Assembly: GCF_029029525.1 (NCBI RefSeq)
Contig: NZ_JAKJSC010000004.1
Coordinates: 1 to 64,000 of the forward strand
Reading direction: 5' to 3'
Source of the DNA: Labilibaculum sp. DW002
GTDB taxonomy: Bacteria > Bacteroidota > Bacteroidia > Bacteroidales > Marinifilaceae
Length of the DNA stretch: 64,000 bases
The stretch's first letter is position 1, and every line of letters begins with the position of its first letter. Shown here one piece after another: positions 34,613 through 43,041 of the stretch. The notes below the pieces were generated by a model, which was not told where the DNA came from, did not search any database, and saw only the letters and a list, made by a program, of their open reading frames with translations. The position numbers were made by a program, and so were the translations under genes.

Positions 34613-35233
34613 GAGTTTATCTATTTGTACTTGACCTTATTTGCATTCGTATGCAGATGGGACAAAGTGTGATTTGCACTAAAAAAATAATAATGCTGTA
34701 AATGTAAGCATCTTTTTACGAATAGTTAGTTTACAGATCCATTTACGATCGTTCTATTCTTGTCTATTTGAATTAAAAAAAAGGAATGAAAGAGGTTTTT
34801 TTTCTTTTTTAAGCGAGCTTAAAATATGTTGTGGAGCAGGTTTTGTTTTTGCTAAAAATTTGATTGGGTATTTAAGCACATGAAATAGTTAACAGTAGAT
34901 TTTATCGGTTAAGTTTAGTGTAGGTGTTAAATACTTTTCTGTAGTGCTAGGTATTACTATGCTTTTTCAATTTTAACATCTTCTGATTACAATTTTCGCT
35001 ATCGATTGCGACTTAATTTCGATATTATTAAAGAAAAAAATCATTAATAATAGTGGGTGTAAACACCCATAGGTAGGGGTATTGCAGAACATGCAGTTAT
35101 TAATACCGAAAAATTTCTTCAATAAGAAATTGTTTCTATTTTTGATGCAGAATTAATTCAGATTAGTTCTATTCCAAATTTAAAACAACACTCTCGAGTA
35201 ATAAGTGGGGATAATTATTTAATAAGTCAGGGT
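34613..35233. other. Long intergenic region upstream of the tandem carboxyltransferase gene
   Basis: In 621 bases no gene is convincing. A 63-codon frame (34510-34701) mostly overlaps the CvfB-like gene and has no protein-like features. The region must hold divergent promoters for the CvfB-like and carboxyltransferase genes; none fits the consensus well. A perfect 16-bp palindrome is at 35054-35069. No known riboswitch was recognised. Confidence 0.5.
35054..35069. promoter_or_regulatory. Perfect palindrome, candidate operator
   Basis: TGGGTGT and ACACCCA flank a two-base centre. A spacer of two bases is too short for an RNA hairpin loop, which favours a binding site for a dimeric regulator. 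It lies 164 bases before the carboxyltransferase ATG. Confidence 0.4.
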
Positions 35234-38200
35234 ATGAAAAAAAGGAAATTATTAGTTAGAGATCTTACCTTAAGAGATGGACAACAATCGCTTTTTGCGA
35301 CTAGAATGCCTCAGGCAGAAATTGAGAAGGTTTTACCACTATACAAAAAAGCTGGTTTTTATGCTTTAGAAGTATGGGGGGGAGCAGTACCTGACTCAGT
35401 GATGCGTTATTTGAACGAGGATCCTTGGTATCGTCTTGAATCAATTAAAAAAGAGATTGGCGATGTTTCTAAACTGACAGCTTTGTCACGTGGTCGTAAT
35501 CTTTTTGGATATAGTCCTTACCCCGAATCGGTTATTGAGAAATTTAATACTCAATCGGTAAAATCGGGACTTGGTATCATGCGTATTTTCGACTGTCTGA
35601 ATGATATTGAGAATATGAAATCGACCATTAAGTATGTTAAAGCTGCTGGTGGTATTGCCGATTGTGCAGTGTGTTATACGGTTGATTCAAAATTTCCGGA
35701 GAAAAAAGAAGATCGTGAGAGGTTGACTATTAAGAATCTTCCTGATCAAATTTTTGATCTTGAGTACTTTGTTGATCTGGCAAAGAAACTAGAGGCTATG
35801 GGAGCCGATATGATTTCTCTTAAAGATATGGCTGGTTTGGCTTCACCATTGCGTGCGGGGCAAATTATTCGTCGTTTTAAGGAGGAGTTAAATGTTCCTG
35901 TTGATTTCCATTCTCATTCTACTCCTGGTTATGGTTTAGCATCTGCTTTGACAGCAATTATTAATGGTGTTGATATTATCGATACGAACATCATGAACTT
36001 TGCAGGTGGATCTGCTGCTCCTGCATACGAGTTAATCTACCTTTTCTGCCAAAAGTTAGGCATTGAGTTAGATGGTGATGCGAAGACGGTTGTTGAGATC
36101 AATAAGATTCTTAAAGAGATTCGTATGGGAGCTTTAGCTGAAGTTGATAGCTATAAGCAATTCCCAATTGAATTTGATATTACAAAAGATAAGCTACCTG
36201 CTGATATCGATCAGTTATTCGATGATGCAATTAAGTATGCTAATGAAGATAAAGAAGATGAGCTTTTAGCAGCTTGTCATGCTATTGAAAAGTATTTTAA
36301 TTTCCCGGCTCCTAACGAAATGGTTAAGAAAGCCGAGATTCCTGGAGGTATGTATACCAACATGCTAAACCAGTTGAAAGCTTTAGGTTTGGAAACCTTA
36401 CTCGAGAGAGTGTTGGAAGTTGTACCAGTGGTGCGCCTGGATGCAGGTTGTCCGCCATTGGTAACTCCTTCTTCTCAAATTGTAGGTGTTCAGGCTGTAA
36501 ATTGTGTTATTGATGAGAATTCAGGACGTCCATTTTATACGAATGTGTCTAACCAATTCTTTAGTCTTGTAAAGGGAGAGTACGGAACAACACCTATTGA
36601 AATTGCTCCGGAATTCCGTGAGAGAATCACAGGTAAAGCTGAGAAAGTAGAGTATGATGTAGATGCTTATGTATCTCCTGAAAACCCAACATTGCCACAG
36701 TTCGGAAACGTAAAATTGGCTGTTGATGATAAAGAATTCATGTTGCTTGAGTTGTTCCCATTGGTAGCTAAAGGTTACTTGGAAGGCAAGCGTAAAGCAG
36801 AATTCGAAGCTAAGAGAGAAGCTAATCGTCAGAAGATTGCGGCTGAGAGGGCAGCAATTAAACGAACAGGTAAATTAAAGATTCGTGATTTAACCCTTCG
36901 TGATGGTCAGCAATCTTTGTTTGCAACACGTGTGCCTCAGCACGAAATTGAAAAAGTATTGCCATTCTACAAAGCAGCGAATTTCTATGCAATGGAAGTA
37001 TGGGGTGGTGCCATTCCTGATTCAGTAATGCGTTACCTTAACGAGGATCCTTGGTATCGTCTTGAGTCTATTAAAAAAGAGATTGGTGATGTTTCTTATT
37101 TAACAGCTCTTTCTCGTGGACGTAACCTTTTCGGATACAGTCCATACCCGGAGTCTGTAATTGAAGGATTCAACAAAAATGCAGTAAAAAGTGGTTTAGG
37201 AATCATGCGTATTTTCGATTGTCTGAATGACGTCAACAATATGGAGACTACCATTAAATATATTAAGGAAGCAGGCGGAATTGCCGATTGTGCAGTTTGT
37301 TATACGGTAGATCCTAAGTTTACACGTAAGCAGCGTATTCAGGCTATGTTCTCTGGTAAGAAATTGCCTAAGAAGATTTTCGATGTCGATTATTTCTTGA
37401 ATAAGGCGAAGAAAATGGAAGCTCTGGGTGCAGATATGATTTCTGTAAAAGATATGGCCGGATTAATTCCTCCATCGCTTTCAGGAAAAATTGTGAAGCG
37501 TTTGAAGAATGAGGTGAAGGTGCCTATCGATTTTCATACACATTGTACACCGGGTTATGGTTTAGGTGCGGTATTAATGGCTATTGTGAATGGTGTTGAT
37601 ATTGTTGATACTAATATCCTGAACTTTGCTGGTGGACCTGCAGCTCCTGCATTCGAGATTATCCAGATTTTTGCAGATAAACTAGGTTTAGATACTGGTG
37701 TTGATTTGGATTCAGTTGTGAGAATTAATGCTGAATTGAAAGGGATCCGTGAGCGAATTGCAGAATTTGATTCATACAAAATGTTCCCTCGTGAATTTGA
37801 TATAACAGCTGATTACTTACCTGCTGATATTGATGCTTTATTTGACAAAGCTATTGCTTTAGCTAAAGCCGATAAGGAAGAGGAATTACTTGAAACATGT
37901 CATGCAATTGATGCTTGGTTTAATTTCCCTGCTCCAAATGAAGAAGTGAAGAATGCTGAGATTCCCGGAGGAATGTACACCAACATGTTGGCTCAGTTAA
38001 AAGGTTTAGGTCTTGAAGATTTATTGCCAACGGTACTTCAGAAAGTACCTGAAGTACGTGTAGCTGCTGGTTGTCCTCCTTTGGTAACACCATCTTCTCA
38101 AATTATTGGTGTACAGGCTGTAAATTACGTTTTAGATGTGAATAGCGGAAAAGCACCTTATACAAACGTGAATAATCAATTCTTCAACCTTGTGAAAGGT

Positions 38201-38674
38201 GAGTATGGTGAAACTCCGATTGAGATTGATCCGGAATACCGCCAGAAGATTTGTGGACAGCGTGAGGCTTCAGAATATGATGTGGCTAAATATAAGGCTC
38301 CGGAAAATTTACTTCTTGAAGAGTTCGGTGGTGTTAAATTAGCTCAGAACGAAAAGGAAATGTTGTTGTTGGAATTGTTCCCAACTGTAGCAGGTCCTTT
38401 CTTAAAGAATCGTAAAGCTGATGCTTACTATGCAGTTGTTGAAGCTGAAGAAGCTGAAAAGCAAAGAATCGAAGACGAGAAAAAAGCAGCTTACAAAGCC
38501 ATTCCTGCTGAAGAGAAGGAAGCAATGATGCTGAGAGGATTATATAGCATGGGAGGAGACTCTACTCAGGCAACAGGAGAAATTACTCAACCAGAGCAGA
38601 AAGATTCTAAGCTAGATATCAAAACAAAAGAAATGCTAACGGCTCAAAAGCCTAAAAGCAGATTAGTAGGATAA
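35234..38674 (+). CDS. Tandem-duplicated carboxyltransferase (transcarboxylase 5S / oxaloacetate decarboxylase alpha-like)
   Basis: The 1146-aa cytoplasmic protein consists of two full carboxyltransferase units, at residues 5-520 and 547-1062, offset by 542. Each has an intact active site: metal ligand Asp15/Asp557 in 'RDLTLRDGQQ', carboxylated Lys197/Lys739 in 'KDMAG', and His226,228/His768,770 in 'DFHSHS'/'DFHTHC'. Identity between copies is very high. Single units move CO2 between biotin and pyruvate/oxaloacetate. There is no biotinyl domain (no 'MKM' motif), so the carrier must be another protein. The C-terminal 80 residues are charged. No decarboxylase or biotin carboxylase partners are adjacent. 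Anaplerosis or propionate metabolism is the likely pathway. Confidence 0.93.
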   Translation: MKKRKLLVRDLTLRDGQQSLFATRMPQAEIEKVLPLYKKAGFYALEVWGGAVPDSVMRYLNEDPWYRLESIKKEIGDVSKLTALSRGRNLFGYSPYPESVIEKFNTQSVKSGLGIMRIFDCLNDIENMKSTIKYVKAAGGIADCAVCYTVDSKFPEKKEDRERLTIKNLPDQIFDLEYFVDLAKKLEAMGADMISLKDMAGLASPLRAGQIIRRFKEELNVPVDFHSHSTPGYGLASALTAIINGVDIIDTNIMNFAGGSAAPAYELIYLFCQKLGIELDGDAKTVVEINKILKEIRMGALAEVDSYKQFPIEFDITKDKLPADIDQLFDDAIKYANEDKEDELLAACHAIEKYFNFPAPNEMVKKAEIPGGMYTNMLNQLKALGLETLLERVLEVVPVVRLDAGCPPLVTPSSQIVGVQAVNCVIDENSGRPFYTNVSNQFFSLVKGEYGTTPIEIAPEFRERITGKAEKVEYDVDAYVSPENPTLPQFGNVKLAVDDKEFMLLELFPLVAKGYLEGKRKAEFEAKREANRQKIAAERAAIKRTGKLKIRDLTLRDGQQSLFATRVPQHEIEKVLPFYKAANFYAMEVWGGAIPDSVMRYLNEDPWYRLESIKKEIGDVSYLTALSRGRNLFGYSPYPESVIEGFNKNAVKSGLGIMRIFDCLNDVNNMETTIKYIKEAGGIADCAVCYTVDPKFTRKQRIQAMFSGKKLPKKIFDVDYFLNKAKKMEALGADMISVKDMAGLIPPSLSGKIVKRLKNEVKVPIDFHTHCTPGYGLGAVLMAIVNGVDIVDTNILNFAGGPAAPAFEIIQIFADKLGLDTGVDLDSVVRINAELKGIRERIAEFDSYKMFPREFDITADYLPADIDALFDKAIALAKADKEEELLETCHAIDAWFNFPAPNEEVKNAEIPGGMYTNMLAQLKGLGLEDLLPTVLQKVPEVRVAAGCPPLVTPSSQIIGVQAVNYVLDVNSGKAPYTNVNNQFFNLVKGEYGETPIEIDPEYRQKICGQREASEYDVAKYKAPENLLLEEFGGVKLAQNEKEMLLLELFPTVAGPFLKNRKADAYYAVVEAEEAEKQRIEDEKKAAYKAIPAEEKEAMMLRGLYSMGGDSTQATGEITQPEQKDSKLDIKTKEMLTAQKPKSRLVG

Positions 38675-38701
38675 AGTTTTCTCTTTATATACGCAACCTT
38701 A

Positions 38702-38736
38702 AAAAGTGCTGCTCTTCGGAGTGGCACTTTTTTTTG
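38702..38736 (+). terminator. Terminator of the carboxyltransferase gene
   Basis: A 13-bp stem with two wobble pairs and a TTCG tetraloop (arms 38702-38714 and 38719-38731) is followed by a T run. Confidence 0.9.
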
Positions 38737-38845
38737 ACTTATTGATCTGCTGAAAAGTGTCAAGATTTAATTTAAAAAAAATGTAAATTAAAAACTATTC
38801 GGCGTTTCATGTTTTACGAATCGAAAAATATGATATTTTAGAGTG

Positions 38846-41290
38846 ATGAAAGTATTAAGATCGAATATATTAGATTTATTGTATAAAGGAGAATCTGAAG
38901 AATTCATTTTAAATGAGATTGTTAAGAAAGCTCAGCTTATTGCTCCTGGATCGATATGTTCTATTTTAATTGTTGATGGGGAAGGAAAGCATCTGCTTTT
39001 AGGAGCTGCCCCTGATTTACCCGATTTTTATAATAAAGCCATAGACAATTTTCCTATTGGTCCAGAAAAAGGATCCTGTGGAACTGCTGCATATACAGGA
39101 GAGAGTGTAATTGTTGAAGATATAAGTACTCATTCATATTGGAAAGATATTAAAGAATTGGCCAAAAAAGCAGGCTTGGCTTCTTGTTGGTCCGAACCAA
39201 TTAAAGATCCTTCAGGAAAAATACTAGGTACTTTTGCTATATATCATAGGGTGGTGCATTCTCCAAGTTCTACTGATATTACACTTGTAAAGGATTTAGC
39301 TAGTTTAACTGGTATTGTGTTGGATCGTTATCGAATAACCAGAAAATTAGAAGAAAGCGAAAACAAATATAAAACACTAGCTAGCGCTAGTAATGAGGCT
39401 GTTTTTATTGTTGAAGGTGATAAAATAGTTGAAGTAAATAAGCGTGCTGAAATAATAACTGGGTATTCTGAGTTGGAACTGTCTGGTATGTCTATTTTTA
39501 ATTTTATAGGAAGGGAGTATTGGGTTAAGCCTTACACTGATGAATCCAAGAAGTTTAGACATAAAATTAAAGCCAATGGAATTACTAAAAATAGTTTAAA
39601 AATAGATGTTGTAGTTCATATTAAAAATTCCATTTTTAAAGGAAAAGTGGTGTGTTTACTGTCCATTCGTGATGTTAGTAATCAAATTCGAGTTGAAAAT
39701 GAATTTCGTAAATTATCGCAATCGGTAATACAAAGTCCAACATCAGTTGTTATTACTGATTTTAATGGAGATATCGAATATGTAAATCCGAAATTTGAAG
39801 AATTAACTGGTTATTCCTTGGAAGAAGTGAAAGGTGAAAACCCGCGGATCTTAAGTTCTGGACTCAATCATTCCAATACCTACAAAAGTTTATGGAAAGA
39901 AATTAAGGCAGGTAATGAGTGGAGAGGTGAGTTTCAAAATAAGAAAAAGACGGGTGAGTTATTTTGGGAGTTTGCAAACATTTCTGCATTAAAAAATGAT
40001 AGAGGTGAAATAACAAACTTTATTGCGGTTAAAGAAGATATTACGGAACGGAAAAGACAAGAACAAATACAGCAAATCATATTAAATATTTCTAATGCAG
40101 TATTTTCTGAAAATACCTTATTTGAATTTATACAATTTATTCGACAGCAATTATCTACCTTAATTGATACAACTAATTTCTTTGTGGCTCTTTATGATGA
40201 AGACAATCAAATGTTTAGTATGCCATTTCATGATGATGAATTTGATTCTTTTGATACTTTTCCAAAAGGAAAAACAATTTCCGGTTGGGTTGTTGAAAAT
40301 GGAAAACCTTTACTTGCCACGGCAAAAGATCTAGATGAAATGGAATCGCGTGGAGAGGTTGAATTAAAAGGAGAACCATCTAAAATTTGGTTGGGAATGC
40401 CATTGAAAGGAAAAGAAAAGGTGATTGGTGTTTTGGTTATTCAAAGTTATATTGATGAGAATATTGTAAATGAAAAAGATAAAGAAATGTTGGAGTTGGT
40501 TTCGCACCAAATCAGCATATCTATAGAGAAAAAAAGAACAGAGCAGGAATTGCATAAGGCATTAAAAAATGCCACAGAATCGGATCGTTTAAAATCTGTG
40601 TTTTTGGCTACAATGTCCCACGAGTTGCGTACTCCATTAAATGCAGTTATTGGTTTTTCAGAATTGGTGGATGACGAAACACCGATAAATCTTGCAATAG
40701 ATTATTGCAAATTGATAAACCAAAGTGGACAAAACCTCTTAAACATTGTAGAAGATCTTTTTGATATCAGTTTAATTCAATCTGGAGCAGTTAAAATTAC
40801 ACATCAAAAATATCGATTGGAACAAATTCTTCAAGAAATAAATGTGGTAATTAGAATGGAGCAGCAAGTATTAAACAAGCAGCACATTGATTTAAATTTA
40901 GTTTTGCCTAAAATCCATCAAAATCTTGTTTTTAGTACCGATCCAAACCGATTTAAGCAGATATTTTTAAATCTGTTAAAGAATGCCTTAAAATTTACTG
41001 ATAAGGGTTCAATTGAATTTGGTTTATACGAGCATGATTTGGAATCAAATCTTCCTCTTAAGTTTTATGTGAAAGATACTGGGGTTGGTATTCCTGATGA
41101 AATGAAAGATAATATATTTGGTATGTTTAGACAGGCCAATGAGAGCCTTTCCAGAACCTATAATGGAGTAGGAATTGGTTTGTCAATCTCAAAGAGTTTA
41201 ACCGAATTATTGGGCGGGAAAATCTGGTTAGAATCTCAAGTAGGTGAGGGGACTACCTTTTATTTCACACATCCAATAAACAAAAAGTAG
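38846..41290 (+). CDS. Cytoplasmic GAF-PAS-PAS-GAF sensor histidine kinase
   Basis: The protein is 814 aa from the ATG at 38846; the preceding GTG codon is also in frame but less likely. It has no transmembrane segments. Domains in order: GAF (about 1-160, 'GSCGTAAYTGESVIVEDIST'), PAS (about 175-285), PAS with PAC (about 292-405, 'ISDVRNQ'-like then 'FIAVKEDITERKRQ'), GAF (about 415-565, 'ISGWVVENGKPLLATAKD'), HisKA with His592 in 'TMSHELRTPLNA', and HATPase ('NLLKNALKFTDKG', 'DTGVGIPDEM', 'GIGLSISKSL'). There is no receiver, so a separate response regulator is needed. GAF and PAS domains point to an internal redox, gas or small-molecule signal. Confidence 0.92.
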   Translation: MKVLRSNILDLLYKGESEEFILNEIVKKAQLIAPGSICSILIVDGEGKHLLLGAAPDLPDFYNKAIDNFPIGPEKGSCGTAAYTGESVIVEDISTHSYWKDIKELAKKAGLASCWSEPIKDPSGKILGTFAIYHRVVHSPSSTDITLVKDLASLTGIVLDRYRITRKLEESENKYKTLASASNEAVFIVEGDKIVEVNKRAEIITGYSELELSGMSIFNFIGREYWVKPYTDESKKFRHKIKANGITKNSLKIDVVVHIKNSIFKGKVVCLLSIRDVSNQIRVENEFRKLSQSVIQSPTSVVITDFNGDIEYVNPKFEELTGYSLEEVKGENPRILSSGLNHSNTYKSLWKEIKAGNEWRGEFQNKKKTGELFWEFANISALKNDRGEITNFIAVKEDITERKRQEQIQQIILNISNAVFSENTLFEFIQFIRQQLSTLIDTTNFFVALYDEDNQMFSMPFHDDEFDSFDTFPKGKTISGWVVENGKPLLATAKDLDEMESRGEVELKGEPSKIWLGMPLKGKEKVIGVLVIQSYIDENIVNEKDKEMLELVSHQISISIEKKRTEQELHKALKNATESDRLKSVFLATMSHELRTPLNAVIGFSELVDDETPINLAIDYCKLINQSGQNLLNIVEDLFDISLIQSGAVKITHQKYRLEQILQEINVVIRMEQQVLNKQHIDLNLVLPKIHQNLVFSTDPNRFKQIFLNLLKNALKFTDKGSIEFGLYEHDLESNLPLKFYVKDTGVGIPDEMKDNIFGMFRQANESLSRTYNGVGIGLSISKSLTELLGGKIWLESQVGEGTTFYFTHPINKK

Positions 41291-41509
41291 AAAGAGGTTC
41301 TAGGACATACTAGAATCGAACGATTAAAAGTCAATTGTAAATTGATAATTATCGCCACAGATATCATTTCTTAATATCCATTAAGATTTTTTAACGATTT
41401 TTTGTCTGCAATTCATCAAACTATCAGCTTGATAATAAAACATATTGGCTATTGAGATCGTATTTAAATAGACAGAGATCGTTATTATTCAGCTTTTAAA
41501 CCTTCAGCC

Positions 41510-42973
41510 ATGGCATTGCAAAAATACATCCGCGTAACCGGTAGGTGTTTGTTGTCACTTACCATTATTTGTTTTAGTGTTTTTTTTAGTAAAAGTCAAG
41601 AACAACCTCCAGACCAACTTTTTGAAGTAGTAGATTCATCAGTTAACATTCAAGAATTTGGCCAGCAAAAGAAATTAGAGAAAAATGAAATCCCCATTGG
41701 CTTATTCGCCTACAATAAGTGGGTCGATTTAAACGAAAACAATTTGGTAGAGCGCAACGAATTTTTTGGTTTAGGTAAGGAATCCTTTTCGAAAGGAGAG
41801 CCAATTAGTGCGTCTTTATACGACCCGAATTTAAAGGATGGATCTAATTTAAAATTAAGAATATGGGATACCAGTGGTAATCTTATTCGAACCGTAAAAA
41901 AACAATATACTTCAATACCAATATTTACTTATTCTGGATTTGATGGTTATTTACCGGTAGGTGAATACATTTTCACCATTAATCCGGAAGAATCGGGTAC
42001 TACTTATCAAATTAGGTTCACTTTAAAGGAACCAAACGGGAATACATATGCTAATATTCGAAAAAAACTGTTGCCAGAAAATATGCACTTATTTAAGCAA
42101 TGGATTGATGAAGATGGTGATATGAAATTGGATAGTTCCGAAGTTCTTGCATTGAATAAAAATATTTACAATGTTGGAGAAGTGGATTTTGAGTTGGGTT
42201 TAAATTTACCATTGAATCCAGTACCAGTTGTTTTTCAGGTATGGAATTCGGACTACGATTTGTTGAGTATGAATATTTCAAAATTAGATAGTTTGCAGCA
42301 TTATACCATGAATGAAGATACACTGAATCGAGGAAATGAGTTTCTAAGAGTATTAGCAAATGCTTCTGTAGGAGAATATTTTATTACCGCTTCCGTAACG
42401 GGTGAAGGGGTAAAGCAATATAAGACTACACTACAAATTGTAGATTCCTTAAATAAAGACACATCAGAATTAGAGACTAAGAATGAATCGATAACTAAGG
42501 TTGATTCAACGGAAGGAGTAGATGAAAATATAGAATTAATAGTGACGGAAGAAGAGGAGCCAAGTGAAGCGAAAATGAAAATGGGTACATCGGTTAATGT
42601 AGACAATCTAGCACCAGAATTTAAGAAAGGGCAGGAGGGATTTTTTATATTTTCTGGCTTTATTGATTTGAACGAAAATAATATACAAGACAGGGATGAA
42701 TTTATTGGAGCAGATCAGGATTATTTCTATTCAGAATCAGAAAATGTTTTTGTTCAATTTCATTTAAGGCAATTTTTTAATAAAGATCTTGTCTTGCAAA
42801 TTTTTAACGACAAGGATGAGTTAGTGATAGAACAGATAGGTGTTTATGGGGAGTCGCCATTTGTATTTAAAGTCTCAATGCCTGATGAGCCATTACTTCC
42901 AGGTAAATATTCTTTAATTATGAAACCGACTGATTCTGAGATTAAGTATCGATTAGATCTTATTATAAAATAA
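41510..42973 (+). CDS. Secreted protein with three modules each headed by an EF-hand-like loop
   Basis: No known family was recognised in this 487-aa protein. A signal peptide (about 1-29, 'SQE' at its end) is followed by three modules of 110-130 residues with the same plan: an aromatic segment, an EF-hand-like loop, then beta-strands ending 'GEYIFTI' or 'GKYSLIM'. The loops are Asp73-Glu84 (DLNENNLVERNE), Asp200-Glu211 (DEDGDMKLDSSE, near ideal) and Asp386-Glu397 (DLNENNIQDRDE). An acidic Glu/Ser/Thr-rich linker (about 312-360) precedes module 3. There is no T9SS sorting domain. Calcium-dependent envelope binding is inferred. It is a single gene ending at a bidirectional terminator. Confidence 0.75.
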   Translation: MALQKYIRVTGRCLLSLTIICFSVFFSKSQEQPPDQLFEVVDSSVNIQEFGQQKKLEKNEIPIGLFAYNKWVDLNENNLVERNEFFGLGKESFSKGEPISASLYDPNLKDGSNLKLRIWDTSGNLIRTVKKQYTSIPIFTYSGFDGYLPVGEYIFTINPEESGTTYQIRFTLKEPNGNTYANIRKKLLPENMHLFKQWIDEDGDMKLDSSEVLALNKNIYNVGEVDFELGLNLPLNPVPVVFQVWNSDYDLLSMNISKLDSLQHYTMNEDTLNRGNEFLRVLANASVGEYFITASVTGEGVKQYKTTLQIVDSLNKDTSELETKNESITKVDSTEGVDENIELIVTEEEEPSEAKMKMGTSVNVDNLAPEFKKGQEGFFIFSGFIDLNENNIQDRDEFIGADQDYFYSESENVFVQFHLRQFFNKDLVLQIFNDKDELVIEQIGVYGESPFVFKVSMPDEPLLPGKYSLIMKPTDSEIKYRLDLIIK

Positions 42974-42974
42974 A

Positions 42975-43011
42975 AAAATCCCATCACTTCAATTTGAAGC
43001 GATGGGATTTT
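42975..43011. terminator. Bidirectional terminator before the PUL
   Basis: An 18-bp stem with one mismatch (arms 42975-42992 and 42994-43011) has a practical loop AATTT and A/T flanks. It separates the convergent EF-hand-like gene and amylase gene. Confidence 0.9.
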
Positions 43012-43041
43012 AACTTATCTATTAACTATAAAAAACACGTG

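Noticed and set aside
34510-34701. 63-codon frame upstream of the carboxyltransferase gene
   Set aside because: Most of it overlaps the CvfB-like gene on the other strand and it shows no protein-like pattern.
35234-38674. Complete pyruvate carboxylase
   Set aside because: There is no biotin carboxylase domain and no biotinyl-Lys motif; both halves are carboxyltransferase units.
38843-38845. GTG start for the GAF/PAS kinase
   Set aside because: The next codon is ATG and is the more likely start; the difference is one residue.
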